Assembly: GCF_009002475.1 (NCBI RefSeq)
Contig: NZ_AP019860.1
Location: 2,852,001 to 2,916,000 of the forward strand
Direction: 5' to 3'
DNA: 64,000 nt
Source of the DNA: Candidatus Uabimicrobium amorphum
GTDB lineage: Bacteria > Planctomycetota > Uabimicrobiia > Uabimicrobiales > Uabimicrobiaceae
Positions 36,173 to 46,284 of the stretch are shown here, piece after piece (the stretch's first letter is position 1; each line of letters opens with the position of its first letter). The position numbers and the translations under genes were made by a program. Below the pieces are notes generated by a model. It ran no database searches. It was given only the letters and a program-made list of their open reading frames with translations, and was not told the origin of the DNA.

Positions 36173-37744
36173 ATGAAATTTCCGCTCACCCCTATGGAGT
36201 TCGCTAGACGTGCACGGCGTTTGTATTCAGATAGAGAGGCCGTTATTGATGGCGAATTACGTCTGACCTATGGACAGTTCTTTGAACGCTGTGATCGTTG
36301 GTCATCCGCTTTACAAAAATTCGGCATCAAACACGGCGACCGTGTTGCATACATTGCTCCCAACACACACAAACAATTAGAGTCGTTCTACGCCGTTCCG
36401 CAAATTGGAGCGGTTGTCGTACCTGTCAATTATCGTTTAACGGCACAAGACTTTGCCTACATTATAAGCCACAGTGGGTCGCGGATCGTCTGTGTACACA
36501 GCGATTACCTCGATGCCGTCGATAGTGTTCGCGAGCAACTAACGGGAGTCGAACATTTTATTGCCTTAGAAGGTAGTAAAGACGGTTGGAGTGATTATGA
36601 AGAAATTCTCGCCGCTGCCGATCATCAATTTGAGCACGTCACTATCGACGAAGATGATCTCATTTCCATCAACTATACCAGTGGAACTACCGCACAGCCC
36701 AAAGGTGTCATGATCACACATCGCAACGCTTACCTAAATATCGTTGGAACTCTGTGCCATCATAACATGACACCGAAAGATCGTTATCTGTGGACCTTGC
36801 CGATGTTCCACGCCAATGGTTGGACATTTGTATGGATTGTTACTGCGTGCGGAGGAACACATATATGTTTACGACGTGTCGAACCGCAAATGATATTCCA
36901 ACTGATTGCCCAAGAAAATGTCAGCATGTTTTGTGCTGCTCCCACAGTACTTATTAGTATTGCCAATGCCCCACAAGAATTTCGCCGTGATGTTAAAAGT
37001 GGAGTACATCTTTTTACAGCAGGAGCCCCTCCAGCAGCAGCAACAATCGAACGCATTGAAAAAGAGCTGGGATGGAAATTGACACAACTTTATGGATTGA
37101 CAGAAACGTCACCATTTATTACTATTTGCGAAGAATTGCCAGAGCATGAACAACTGTCACAACAACAACGTGCGATAATCAAAGCACGTCAAGGGGTCGA
37201 ATTAATGACTTCGGGTGAACTGTTGGTTGTTGATGACGATGGCAACGAAGTGCCCCATGATGGTGAAAGTCTCGGAGAAATCGTCGTACGCGGCAATGTG
37301 GTCATGAAAGGCTATTTTAATGATCCCGAAGCCACAGAAAAAGCTTTTCGCGGTGGCTGGTTTCACAGCGGAGATGCGGCAGTGGTACACAGTGATGGCT
37401 ATGTAGAAATTCGCGATCGTTTTAAAGATGTCATTATTAGCGGTGGTGAAAACATTTCCTCGGTGGAAGTGGAGGGTGTTCTACTTCGTCACCCAGCCAT
37501 TCTCGAAGTTGCGATTGTGGGAATGCCTCACAAAAAATGGGGAGAGCGTCCACATGCTTTTGTGGTATTACGTGACGGTGAAACAACCACCGAAGAAAAA
37601 GTCAAAGAATTTGCCCGTAGTCATCTCGCACATTTCAAGGCGCCCGAGTGGGTATCTTTTGTCGAAGATCTGCCGAAAACAGCAACAGGTAAAATACAAA
37701 AATATATCTTGCGTGGCGGACGTTCCGCAATTAGCAAACAGTAG
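36173..37744 (+). CDS. Acyl-CoA synthetase (AMP-forming), FadD/AlkK-like
   Basis: ATG 36173 is preferred over TTG 36167 because AAGGAG lies 7-8 bases upstream; the protein has 523 residues. It activates carboxylic acids with ATP and CoA. Motifs: YTSGTTAQPKGVMITH (P-loop), a YGLTETSP adenine-binding motif, GWFHSGD, the hinge DRFKDVI with ISGGENISSVEVE, and catalytic lysine in KTATGKIQKY. Length and sequence suit a medium- or long-chain fatty acid ligase; the chain length cannot be read. No close operon partner. Confidence 0.92.
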   Translation: MKFPLTPMEFARRARRLYSDREAVIDGELRLTYGQFFERCDRWSSALQKFGIKHGDRVAYIAPNTHKQLESFYAVPQIGAVVVPVNYRLTAQDFAYIISHSGSRIVCVHSDYLDAVDSVREQLTGVEHFIALEGSKDGWSDYEEILAAADHQFEHVTIDEDDLISINYTSGTTAQPKGVMITHRNAYLNIVGTLCHHNMTPKDRYLWTLPMFHANGWTFVWIVTACGGTHICLRRVEPQMIFQLIAQENVSMFCAAPTVLISIANAPQEFRRDVKSGVHLFTAGAPPAAATIERIEKELGWKLTQLYGLTETSPFITICEELPEHEQLSQQQRAIIKARQGVELMTSGELLVVDDDGNEVPHDGESLGEIVVRGNVVMKGYFNDPEATEKAFRGGWFHSGDAAVVHSDGYVEIRDRFKDVIISGGENISSVEVEGVLLRHPAILEVAIVGMPHKKWGERPHAFVVLRDGETTTEEKVKEFARSHLAHFKAPEWVSFVEDLPKTATGKIQKYILRGGRSAISKQ

Positions 37745-37814
37745 TTTTATTATATAAAACCAGCAACACTATACGTAATAACAAACTCTTAACCGATAAT
37801 GAAAGGGAAACATT

Positions 37815-39443
37815 TTGCTACGACATGTTGTGTACTTGAGTTTATGTTTAGTTTTCTACTGCGGCTGCGAAGAAGCCAAGGTAGAATCTAAAATCAATGA
37901 ATTTCCCACTACCCCAGTAAAAGTTATTACCCTTAACTCAAAAAATCCCTCTTTCGACCTACGGCTAACAGGTACAGTTGACACATGGAAGCAAGAGGAA
38001 ATTAGCTTTGAGGTCGGTGGAAAAATCGACTATGTGATCGACAGTGGTGCCGATGTCGAAGGTCCCTTAAAAAATATCCAAGGTAAGATCGTAAAGCAAG
38101 GAACTATTCTCGCCAAAATCGACCAAAAAATATACCGATTACGTGTCGAAAGCGCCAAGGCCGACATTAAAGCTTTGCAAGCGGAGTACAAAACCACAGA
38201 AACAGAAATTAACCATGTCATTCCGGCACAAATTGCCGAAGCAAAGTCTTCTTTGCAATTAGCGGAACGCAATTACAAAAGACTTTCACGGCTTATGGTG
38301 ACAGACTCCACCAGTCAGTCAGAACTCGACCAAGCGCGCTCTTCTCTTGACAGCGCCAAAGCGAAAATGCAGCAGATACAAGCACAGAAAAAAGTAAAAG
38401 AAGTTTCTTTACTCAACGTCCGCGCACAAATGAAAAAATTAAATGAGTCACTAAAAAGTGCAAAACTAGATGTGGAAAATTGCGTTGTTCGCGCGCCATT
38501 TGATGGTCGTGTATCGCAAGTTCATGTGATTCGTGGTGGATATGTACAACCGGGAAAAGCGGTATTAACACTCGTTCTTATGGACCCCATACAAATTTCC
38601 GTTGCCGTTTCCCCCAAAACAGATCGTCAACTAAATGTGGGAGACTTTGCCACGATTTACCACCCCAACTGGAAACAACCAGCCACGGGATGGATTTACG
38701 CCAAAGACACGGTGGCGGATCGCAATACACGAACATTTAATTTGCAAATATTAGTGCGCAATTTCAAAATCGATCGCCGCATGGAAAAATACCCGGAACG
38801 CAAAAAGCTACCGCGTATTACCGATTTAATGCCCATTGTTTCGCGCCATTATTATCAAAACAACAAGAAATATGTCAACGTTGACTGCTTGAATAAAGAT
38901 GCAAAAGGCCATTATGTATGGCGCACAAACCACTATATCGGTACAAAGTTCGACGGAGTGACTACGGTCACCAAAATGTATGTGACAGTAAGTGATGACA
39001 TGCTCGATTTCTTAGGCCTTTTTACTTTCCGCAGCATCGTAGTGAACGGAAACCAAGTATTACAGAAGGCAATAAAAGACCGCGCGTTTCTCGCATTGAA
39101 TGTTCCCAAAGGAGTCAAAAGTGGTGACAAAGTAGTCCTCGTTCGTGAAAATTGGTTATTTCGTCCTGGTGAACTCGTCGAAATAGATCTAAATTTAAAC
39201 TCATCTCCTTTTGGAGTATACGTTCCGATGAAGGCTATTTTACAGGAAGATGCCAAACACTACGTATTTAAAGTCGAGACAAAAAAAGACGGAACATTTG
39301 TTCGCAAAGTTCAGGTGCGCTTATTCCAGTCTTTTGCCGATACGCGTCGTGTAGAGAGTGATGAACTGAGTGAGGGAGATCAAGTTGTGGTTCAAGGTGC
39401 ACATTATTTACTACCTGGTGAAAAAGTGAAAGTAGGTGAGTAA
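37815..39443 (+). CDS. RND efflux periplasmic adaptor (MFP/HlyD family) with large insertion
   Basis: The TTG start at 37815 follows AAAGGGAAA. The first 18 residues end in YCGC-EE, a plausible lipoprotein signal though the lipobox is not ideal. It has barrel-sandwich and hairpin features of membrane-fusion proteins: TGTVDTWKQEEISFEVGGKI, a coiled-coil with LAERNYKRLSRL, and CVVRAPFDGRVSQVHVIRGG. Typical adaptors have 350-420 residues. This has 542, because about 120 residues (roughly 320-440, with KKLPRITDLMPIVS and TKFDGVTTVTKMYV) are inserted into the beta-barrel region. It links the inner-membrane pump (next gene, 3-bp gap) to an outer-membrane channel; no TolC gene is nearby. Confidence 0.88.
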   Translation: MLRHVVYLSLCLVFYCGCEEAKVESKINEFPTTPVKVITLNSKNPSFDLRLTGTVDTWKQEEISFEVGGKIDYVIDSGADVEGPLKNIQGKIVKQGTILAKIDQKIYRLRVESAKADIKALQAEYKTTETEINHVIPAQIAEAKSSLQLAERNYKRLSRLMVTDSTSQSELDQARSSLDSAKAKMQQIQAQKKVKEVSLLNVRAQMKKLNESLKSAKLDVENCVVRAPFDGRVSQVHVIRGGYVQPGKAVLTLVLMDPIQISVAVSPKTDRQLNVGDFATIYHPNWKQPATGWIYAKDTVADRNTRTFNLQILVRNFKIDRRMEKYPERKKLPRITDLMPIVSRHYYQNNKKYVNVDCLNKDAKGHYVWRTNHYIGTKFDGVTTVTKMYVTVSDDMLDFLGLFTFRSIVVNGNQVLQKAIKDRAFLALNVPKGVKSGDKVVLVRENWLFRPGELVEIDLNLNSSPFGVYVPMKAILQEDAKHYVFKVETKKDGTFVRKVQVRLFQSFADTRRVESDELSEGDQVVVQGAHYLLPGEKVKVGE

Positions 39444-39446
39444 AAA

Positions 39447-42400
39447 ATGAGTCTAACAAAATTCGCATTAGAAAAAAGAACCATCGTCATTGCTTTTGTT
39501 GTTGTTTTCTTAATGTGGGGTCTATATGTTTTCCAAAACATCTCGCGGCGCGAAGATCCTACATTCACAATACGCACCTCCCTCATCTCGACCTCTTGGC
39601 CTGGAGCAACCGCAGAAGATGTGGAAAATCTCATTACCGACGTCATCGAAGAAGAAATTCAATCGGTCGACGAAATCGAAGAGATTGAAAGCACTTCGTA
39701 CGTAGGATTATCTATCGTCAAAATCGATCTATACGAAGTAGGTCTACCTGTTCGCGAAATTAACGATGTGTGGGACAAAGTACAAAAAAAACTCAATGAC
39801 ATCGAAGAACGTCTACCACCTGGGGCCAACACCCCATATCTCAATCGTGACTTTGGCGACACATCTGCAATGTTACTGGGTATATATGAAAATCCATCTA
39901 CGACACAAAAGAGAGTATACTCTCCTAGAGATCTAGAAAAAATCAGTGACCGATTAAAAGATCGCCTGCGTCAATTACCATCCATTGGTAAAGTAAATAA
40001 GCATGGCGTAGAAGAAGAAGCCATCTACATTGAAACAGATATGGGCCGCTGGAGCCAACTCAAACTTACCCTCGGAGAGCTACGCGACGTATTACAAAAT
40101 CACAATATCGTCTCCTCAGGAGGAAACATAGACACGAACTACAGTCGTTTTAGCATTAAACCGTCTGGGGAGATTAGTGATGTCAAAGAGTTTGAACAAG
40201 TCATCATAGGCAACGACGAAACGGGGAACTCGGTTTTACTCAAAGATTTAAATCTCAAAGTTTCCCGGCGTTACCTGGAGCCATATCAAGTAAAGGTTCG
40301 CTATGTCGATCCACATCGCTCCGCACCGTGTATTGTACTGTCTCTTATTATGAAAGATGGAAAAAACATTGTCGAGTTGGGAGAAGAAGTAAAGCGAACC
40401 ATCGAAGAGGTAAAAAGCACTTCCTTGCCCAAAAATATCGAAGTCGCTATTTTATCGGATGTCCCGACACAAGTAAAACAGTCCATCGACAGTTTCGTAG
40501 TTAGCCTAATGCAGTCTATTGTACTGGTCATCGCTGTAGCACTCATACTAATAGGGTTACGTGTGGCCATCGTCATGGCCACCGCCATTCCTGTCGTCAT
40601 GATAAGTTCCATAGGGCTGATGTATCTTTTTGATGTCGACCTGAACACCATGTCCATTGCTGCTCTCATTATCGCCCTGGGTATGTTAGTCGACAATGCG
40701 ATCGAAGTATGCGACAATGTGCACCATTTTATTCGCGAAGGCTATGATAAACGCACCGCTGTCATCAGTGGCGTCAACCAAATCGCCTTTCCGATCTTTA
40801 TCGCCACCATGACCACAGTATGCGCGTTTGCCCCCATGTTAACGCTTCCTGGAGGATCGGGAGAATATGTGCGCTCTATCCCTATTGTCGTATGTATATC
40901 ACTTCTATTTAGCTATTTTCTAGCGGTTACCTTTACCTCAATTATGGCGTATTGCTTTATGAAAGAAGGAAAAAGCACTTCCCCCATCGGTTATGTATGG
41001 AACTGTGTGACCTTTGTTTTACAAAAAGTAAAAAAACGCAACAGTCAACCACGCCCGCTATTTGAGATACTTTGTAGTGCCGCAATTCGTTATAAAGCCC
41101 TCACTCTATTGGCAGCCTTAGCTTTTATGATTTTCAGCTTTGGACTTTTGGCCACAGGAAAAATTCCCAATCAGTTCTTTCCCAATGCCCAACGTAACCA
41201 ATTTACCATTGTCGTAGAACTTCCCAATGGAAGTCCCATCGCGGAAACCAATCAAACGATGAAAAACTTAGAAAAAATCGTTCAAGTACAGTCCAAAGGA
41301 CGTTTACACAACATGGTTTCGTTTGTCGGGAAAGGTGGGCCGCGTTTTTTCCTGAGTATTAGTCCCGAACATCCCAAAGCAAACAGTGCAACACTCATTA
41401 TCAACACCACTTCACCATACGTCGTAGATTCCTATATCCAAGATATTGAAAGCGCTGTTTATAGAGGCATCCCCCAATCAAAAATTCGTCCTGTTACCGG
41501 AGCGCGGACAAAAATAGTCAAGCTCCTCAAAGGTCCACCTGTTCCTTATCCTGTGGAAATAAGAGTTCGTGGGGAAAATGTGAGTGGTTTACGCGCTTAT
41601 GCCAAGCAAATTGAGCACATCTTACGCCAAACTCCCGGAACAAAACTCGTTCATAATTCCTGGGAAAATATGTCCTACCAACTAGGGGTCGAAGTAGATG
41701 AAGACAAAGCAAACCTTGCCGGTGTCAACAACGCTTCGATTGCACAAACATTGAACGCGTTTTTTAGTGGCTATTATCTAACGACATACCGCGAACGTGA
41801 CCATAAAGTTTCTGTATATTTACGACTCCCAGCCTCACAAAGAGCGAACTTAGCTCTTCTAGATCAAATTTACGTTGAAGGGCGTTTTGGCAAGGTCCCG
41901 CTTGATGAGCTAGCGGTCGTACAACCGCGATGGCAATTAGCTAAAATCGTTCGAAGAAACCAAACACGCGAAATTGGTGTACGTTGTCAAGTGACGACCG
42001 ATACCCTACCAGACCGTATTGTACGCCACATTATGCCGCAAATAAAAAAAATGCAACAGGAACTGCCCAAAGAATACAAAATTGAAATTGCAGGTGAGCA
42101 CAAAGAAAGCCAAGAAAGTGGTGGAAACATGTCGCGTGCATTTACCATCTCGCTGGTACTTATTATTTTGTGTTTGGTGGTACAATACAATTCTTTTACC
42201 AAAACGTGGATTGTACTAGCGACAATACCTCTCGCTTTTTCAGGTAGTTTTTTTGGTCTGTATTTAACCGCGAATCCGCTTGGTTTCATGACAATGCTGG
42301 GTTTATTATCTCTGGCGGGAATTGTCATTAATGTCGCCATTGTTCTCATCGAATTTATCGAGCACCGCATTCATGAGTCCTGGGCGAATAAAGAGAATCT

Positions 42401-42698
42401 GGCAACAGAAAACAATAATTATCTCGGCCTAACCAAGGAGGCATTTCGTCACTGTGTAGTTATGGGAACCAAACAACGCATAGTTCCCATTATGCTAACC
42501 ACATTGACAACCGTCGGTGGATTGATTCCTCTCATCGCCAGTGGTGACCCGCTATTTGCCCCAATGGCAGTTACCATAAGTAGCGGACTAATTTTTTCCA
42601 CGGTACTGGCTTTATTTATCGTTCCGGCAATATATTGTTTCTTTGTCGAAAATTTAAAAGTACGTACCGTAACAAAAAGTGACGATTCGTCTCACTAG
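39447..42698 (+). CDS. RND efflux transporter permease (AcrB/HAE1-like)
   Basis: The 1083-residue protein is full length with the 12-helix, two-porter layout of RND pumps. Motifs: N-terminal FALEKRTIVIAF, SWPGATAEDVENLIT, the TM4 motif GMLVDNAIEVCDNV, and second-half VQYNSFTKTWIVLATIPLAFSG and GLLSLAGIVINVAIVLIEF. In AcrB the TM4 pair is Asp-Asp; here it is Asp-Asn, a variant seen in many HAE1-like pumps. It uses proton flow to expel substrates across both membranes; the substrate is unknown. Its ATG follows the adaptor stop by 3 bp, so the two form an operon. Confidence 0.95.
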   Translation: MSLTKFALEKRTIVIAFVVVFLMWGLYVFQNISRREDPTFTIRTSLISTSWPGATAEDVENLITDVIEEEIQSVDEIEEIESTSYVGLSIVKIDLYEVGLPVREINDVWDKVQKKLNDIEERLPPGANTPYLNRDFGDTSAMLLGIYENPSTTQKRVYSPRDLEKISDRLKDRLRQLPSIGKVNKHGVEEEAIYIETDMGRWSQLKLTLGELRDVLQNHNIVSSGGNIDTNYSRFSIKPSGEISDVKEFEQVIIGNDETGNSVLLKDLNLKVSRRYLEPYQVKVRYVDPHRSAPCIVLSLIMKDGKNIVELGEEVKRTIEEVKSTSLPKNIEVAILSDVPTQVKQSIDSFVVSLMQSIVLVIAVALILIGLRVAIVMATAIPVVMISSIGLMYLFDVDLNTMSIAALIIALGMLVDNAIEVCDNVHHFIREGYDKRTAVISGVNQIAFPIFIATMTTVCAFAPMLTLPGGSGEYVRSIPIVVCISLLFSYFLAVTFTSIMAYCFMKEGKSTSPIGYVWNCVTFVLQKVKKRNSQPRPLFEILCSAAIRYKALTLLAALAFMIFSFGLLATGKIPNQFFPNAQRNQFTIVVELPNGSPIAETNQTMKNLEKIVQVQSKGRLHNMVSFVGKGGPRFFLSISPEHPKANSATLIINTTSPYVVDSYIQDIESAVYRGIPQSKIRPVTGARTKIVKLLKGPPVPYPVEIRVRGENVSGLRAYAKQIEHILRQTPGTKLVHNSWENMSYQLGVEVDEDKANLAGVNNASIAQTLNAFFSGYYLTTYRERDHKVSVYLRLPASQRANLALLDQIYVEGRFGKVPLDELAVVQPRWQLAKIVRRNQTREIGVRCQVTTDTLPDRIVRHIMPQIKKMQQELPKEYKIEIAGEHKESQESGGNMSRAFTISLVLIILCLVVQYNSFTKTWIVLATIPLAFSGSFFGLYLTANPLGFMTMLGLLSLAGIVINVAIVLIEFIEHRIHESWANKENLATENNNYLGLTKEAFRHCVVMGTKQRIVPIMLTTLTTVGGLIPLIASGDPLFAPMAVTISSGLIFSTVLALFIVPAIYCFFVENLKVRTVTKSDDSSH

Positions 42699-43066
42699 GT
42701 TGTAAAATTGATTTGTAAGTATAGATAGTTGCTAGTATGCGGTGCCCCCACAGGGAGCAAGCCCATTGACTTAAGAGATAAGTGTAAAATCTTAAAAGGT
42801 TTACAACACTTGTCATCCCGTACCCAAAAACCGGAGGTTTTTGGAAAGATACGGGATCCAGCAATATAAAGTCGACTTATATTCGTGGATCCCTGATCAA
42901 GTCAGGGATGACACAAGTAAGTAAGTCTTTTATTATAAGTGTTTACGCTTAAGTCAATGGGCTTGCCCGGCGGGAGGGCATCGCATGCTAGCAACAATCA
43001 ACGAGAACAAGTCACAAGTATTTTCATTTCATGGCAATCTGACTCATTTGGCAAAGGTGGTTTGGT
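42699..43066. other. Intergenic region occupied by an inverted-repeat element
   Basis: Of these 368 bp, 268 are the element at 42728-42995. The rest (42996-43066) leads to the CaCA antiporter start, which has AAAGGTGG about 9 bases upstream. Confidence 0.8.
42728..42995. repeat. MITE-like element with ~50-bp inverted ends and nested palindromes
   Basis: The ends are GTTGCTAG...CTAGCAAC. The first ~53 bp (with ATGC, GGTGCCC, AAGCCCATTGACTTAAG) pair imperfectly with the last ~53. Inside are at least four more palindromes: ACTTGTCATCCC with GGGATGACACAAGT; CCAAAAACC-GGA-GGTTTTTGG; ATATAA-type arms around GTCGAC; and CCCTGA-TCAAG-TCAGGG. No coding frame of note. A non-autonomous mobile repeat is inferred; the transposase would be elsewhere. 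Confidence 0.75.
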
Positions 43067-44089
43067 ATGGATATTCCATTGTGGATGTGTATTTTATACT
43101 TCGCAGTGTCAGGCATCATCATTACTTGGGCGGGCATACATTTGGCAGGCCTTGCAGATCATATTGCGGATCGTACTGGTCTTGGTGAAGCCGTAACCGG
43201 GGCAATTCTTTTAGGCGCTAGTACCTCGCTTCCGGGAATCACCACCTCTATTGTTGCCGCTTCGAGTGGATATCCCAACATGGCGATGAGCAATGCTCTT
43301 GGTGGCATTGCCGCCCAAACTTCGTTCTTAGCCATCGCTGATTTTTGCAATCGCGAAGCAAATCTAGAGCACCAAGCCGCATCTATTCCCAACATTTTAA
43401 ATGGGCAACTTCTCATCATCCTTCTCGGCGGAATTTTGCTCGCCAATAGTTTTCCGGAAATTACTATTTTTGGCGTACATGTTTTCACCCCTATTTTGTT
43501 CATCACTTATGTATTTGGAATGAACAAAGTAAAAAAAAGCCATGAAAAACCACAGTGGTTACCTCTAAAAACGTTACTTACCCGTGTCGATATTCCCGAC
43601 ACCAGTTTGCGACATCAACAAAGTTTACCAAGAATGTTCGCAATGTTTTTTGTTTTCTCATGTATCATGGCCTTGGCTGGTTGGGCTCTAGCACAATCCG
43701 GCATAAATCTCGTCAAGCGAACTGGAATTGATGAGACAATCATCGGTGGGTTTATCACCGCAGTCATTACTTCGATTCCCGAACTGGTAACCGCCATCGC
43801 CGCAGTACGTCGCGGAGCACTGACGCTTGCCGTAGGTGATATTATAGGTGGCAATGCTTTTGATGTGATGTTTGCCGTAGCTTCCGACATCGCCTACCGA
43901 CCGGGATCTATTTACCACACCATAAGTAACGAAGTGATTTTTCTCACCGCACTCTCCATTATTATGTCCGGTATTCTCGTCGCGGGATTGGTCATTCGCG
44001 AAAGAAAAGGAATTGCCAACATTGGTTTTGAAAGTTTTTCCGTACTACTCTTGTATATAATGGGCTTTTTTGTTATTACCATGTTTTAG
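43067..44089 (+). CDS. CaCA-family sodium/calcium (cation) exchanger-like membrane protein
   Basis: The 340-residue protein has about ten membrane helices in two halves, the internal duplication of CaCA exchangers. The alpha-1 segment reads GASTSLPGITTSI with MSNALGGIAAQ; alpha-2 reads TSIPELVTAIAA with VGDIIGGNAFD. In known exchangers both repeats carry a ligand glutamate in the LPE motif. Here alpha-2 keeps it (IPEL) but alpha-1 has Gly (LPGI), and the alpha-1 SN/GSN motif is altered too. It may therefore use different ions or stoichiometry. It is followed after 22 bp by the Sel1 kinase. Confidence 0.82.
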   Translation: MDIPLWMCILYFAVSGIIITWAGIHLAGLADHIADRTGLGEAVTGAILLGASTSLPGITTSIVAASSGYPNMAMSNALGGIAAQTSFLAIADFCNREANLEHQAASIPNILNGQLLIILLGGILLANSFPEITIFGVHVFTPILFITYVFGMNKVKKSHEKPQWLPLKTLLTRVDIPDTSLRHQQSLPRMFAMFFVFSCIMALAGWALAQSGINLVKRTGIDETIIGGFITAVITSIPELVTAIAAVRRGALTLAVGDIIGGNAFDVMFAVASDIAYRPGSIYHTISNEVIFLTALSIIMSGILVAGLVIRERKGIANIGFESFSVLLLYIMGFFVITMF

Positions 44090-44111
44090 AACACCTTTTT
44101 AGGACTTTATC

Positions 44112-46271
44112 ATGACGGTAAAAACCAATCCACAGCAAAACATCAAGTTTGGACAAATTGCATTAAGTCATAACATGGTAGACTCAAAAACACTCACTTA
44201 TTGCATGCAGTTACTGAAAACCTCCACGGGCAAAAACCTTTCAGACATTATGCTTGAACATGGTTTTTTAAACCACCAACAGGTTTCGCATATAAAATCA
44301 AAAGTCGCACAGAGCGCCCTTCCTTCCCAAATTGGACGTTATAAAATTCTCAACGAAATTGGGCGTGGTGGAATGGGAATTATCTATAAGGTACAAGATA
44401 CCTTAGGTGGGCGTATTGTTGCCATGAAAGTACTCATTCGCAGCAGCCAGGAAAACAATATGCGTTTTTTACGCGAAGCAAAAGCAACGGCACGCCTCCG
44501 TCATCCCAACATTGTCACGCTATACGACATCGGGCAAGACCAGGACAAATATTTTTTTACCATGGACTTTATCGAAGGGGTTCCCCTCGACGAATTTATC
44601 AAAAGCGATGCGACGATCTCTGTTCGTAAAATTGCGGTACTGATGACCAAGATATGTGCCGCAATCCACTTTGCCCACCAGCATGGAATTATTCACCGCG
44701 ATATCAAACCTGCAAATATCATGATGGATGCCAATGAAAATCCCAAGGTTATGGATTTTGGTCTAGCAAAATTGCAGGACGCCAGCCAAAAATTGTCCGT
44801 GAGCGGTACCATGATCGGAACGATCTACTACATGCCGCCCGAACAAGTCGAGGGGCGTATTGCTTCTATTGATGAACGCAGCGATGTCTACTCACTAGGT
44901 GCGCTATTATATACACTACTTACCAACAGACCTCCTTTTTCTGGCCATACCATTACCCAAGTTTCCAAACAAATTTTAGAAAAAGATCCCGTTCCACCAA
45001 GCAACATCAAACAGATTGTTCCCAAAAGTCTCGATGCGATATGCCTCAAAGCGTTGGCCAAAAAGCAAGATATGCGTTACCAAAGTACCGAAGATATGTG
45101 CAACGATTTAGAAAAGTTTCTTCGCGGCGAAAAAATCAGTAAGGACAAAGGGCAACAACAACGCAAAATTAAAAAATGGTTGGCAAAGAACCTAATACTT
45201 TTGGGTATTTTTGCCATTACTCTTGCTGTGGTTGTTACTTTGTTTTCCAGTTCTTACAATAATCTGTACAAACAATACCAAAAACTTTCTTCGCAGCGTT
45301 TATCCACACCCGACGCTCTATTTATTAAGGCATTCCATTACTTCTTGGACACCCAACGCGAGCATGGCCAAGCGTTGATAGACTCTATATGTACACCCGA
45401 TGCACCACCGCGTTACCATTTATTGAAAGTTCTCTATGACCGTGAACATCAAGCGCAAGATCCTTTAAAAAAACAAGTAAACAAATATTTTTCGCTCACA
45501 GACGACAACAATAAGTATGTCTGCTATATTAAAGGACGCCTTTATTCATATAAATTAATTTCGCATGAAAACAGAGTCGCCCAAGCCCTCGCATGGTACA
45601 AAAAAGGTGCGGAACAAAATTTTGCACCATGTATAGAATCCATGGGAACGATTTACTTTTATGAGCCAAGTTTTAAAGACGACAAACGCGCCTTTGCCCT
45701 TTTTCAAAAAGCATCCCCAGAGTATCACTGGGCCACGTATTTTTTGGCAAATATGTACCTGCAAGGAATCGCGGTAAAGAAAGATCCACAAAAAGCTTTG
45801 CAACTACATCGCAACGCAGCACAAAGAGGCAATCTTAGTTCCATGTGCCTTATGGGAGATCATCATGTACAGGCAGGTAACATAAAGCAAGCCATTGAGT
45901 GGTATCAAAAAGCCATCGAGCACAACGACCATACCCTGGCTTATTTTAACTTAGGAAAAATATATTTAGAGAGAGAAGACTACCACGACACCGTACAGGG
46001 AACTTTTCTCATTTTGCGCGCGTGCACAGGAAATATTCCTGGTGCCCGTCTATATCTTGCCAAATGGTATATGAGCAAAAAGAGTTACCATCTATCGCGC
46101 AAGTTACTTTATCGTTCACAACAAGCAGAAGCGTTCTACTTGCTCGGAGAAATTTTTCGCAATGGCTGGGGAATAAAAAGTGACAAGAAAAAAGCGCGTC
46201 AGCTGTATCGAAAGGCAGCAAAACTCAACTTTGCTAAAGCGCAACAACGACTAGATAAAATCAAAGATTAG
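44112..46271 (+). CDS. Receptor-type Ser/Thr kinase with Sel1-repeat domain
   Basis: The product has 719 residues. Residues 11-65 are the same two-hairpin module found on KdsA and on the kinase at 28.5 kb (FGQIALSHNMVD, IMLEHGFLNHQQV). The kinase domain (75-340) is intact: GRGGMG (84-89), AMK lysine, HRDIKPAN (195-202), DFGLAK (215-220), MPPEQ. A membrane helix (about 358-379) precedes an outer region of Sel1/TPR-like repeats (about 470-719) such as QALAWYKKGAEQNFA, KALQLHRNAAQRGNL and KARQLYRKAAKLNFA. Sel1 solenoids bind proteins, so the periplasmic part may sense envelope components. The HEAT membrane protein starts 13 bp later. Confidence 0.92.
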   Translation: MTVKTNPQQNIKFGQIALSHNMVDSKTLTYCMQLLKTSTGKNLSDIMLEHGFLNHQQVSHIKSKVAQSALPSQIGRYKILNEIGRGGMGIIYKVQDTLGGRIVAMKVLIRSSQENNMRFLREAKATARLRHPNIVTLYDIGQDQDKYFFTMDFIEGVPLDEFIKSDATISVRKIAVLMTKICAAIHFAHQHGIIHRDIKPANIMMDANENPKVMDFGLAKLQDASQKLSVSGTMIGTIYYMPPEQVEGRIASIDERSDVYSLGALLYTLLTNRPPFSGHTITQVSKQILEKDPVPPSNIKQIVPKSLDAICLKALAKKQDMRYQSTEDMCNDLEKFLRGEKISKDKGQQQRKIKKWLAKNLILLGIFAITLAVVVTLFSSSYNNLYKQYQKLSSQRLSTPDALFIKAFHYFLDTQREHGQALIDSICTPDAPPRYHLLKVLYDREHQAQDPLKKQVNKYFSLTDDNNKYVCYIKGRLYSYKLISHENRVAQALAWYKKGAEQNFAPCIESMGTIYFYEPSFKDDKRAFALFQKASPEYHWATYFLANMYLQGIAVKKDPQKALQLHRNAAQRGNLSSMCLMGDHHVQAGNIKQAIEWYQKAIEHNDHTLAYFNLGKIYLEREDYHDTVQGTFLILRACTGNIPGARLYLAKWYMSKKSYHLSRKLLYRSQQAEAFYLLGEIFRNGWGIKSDKKKARQLYRKAAKLNFAKAQQRLDKIKD

Positions 46272-46284
46272 AAGGAAGAAAGAT

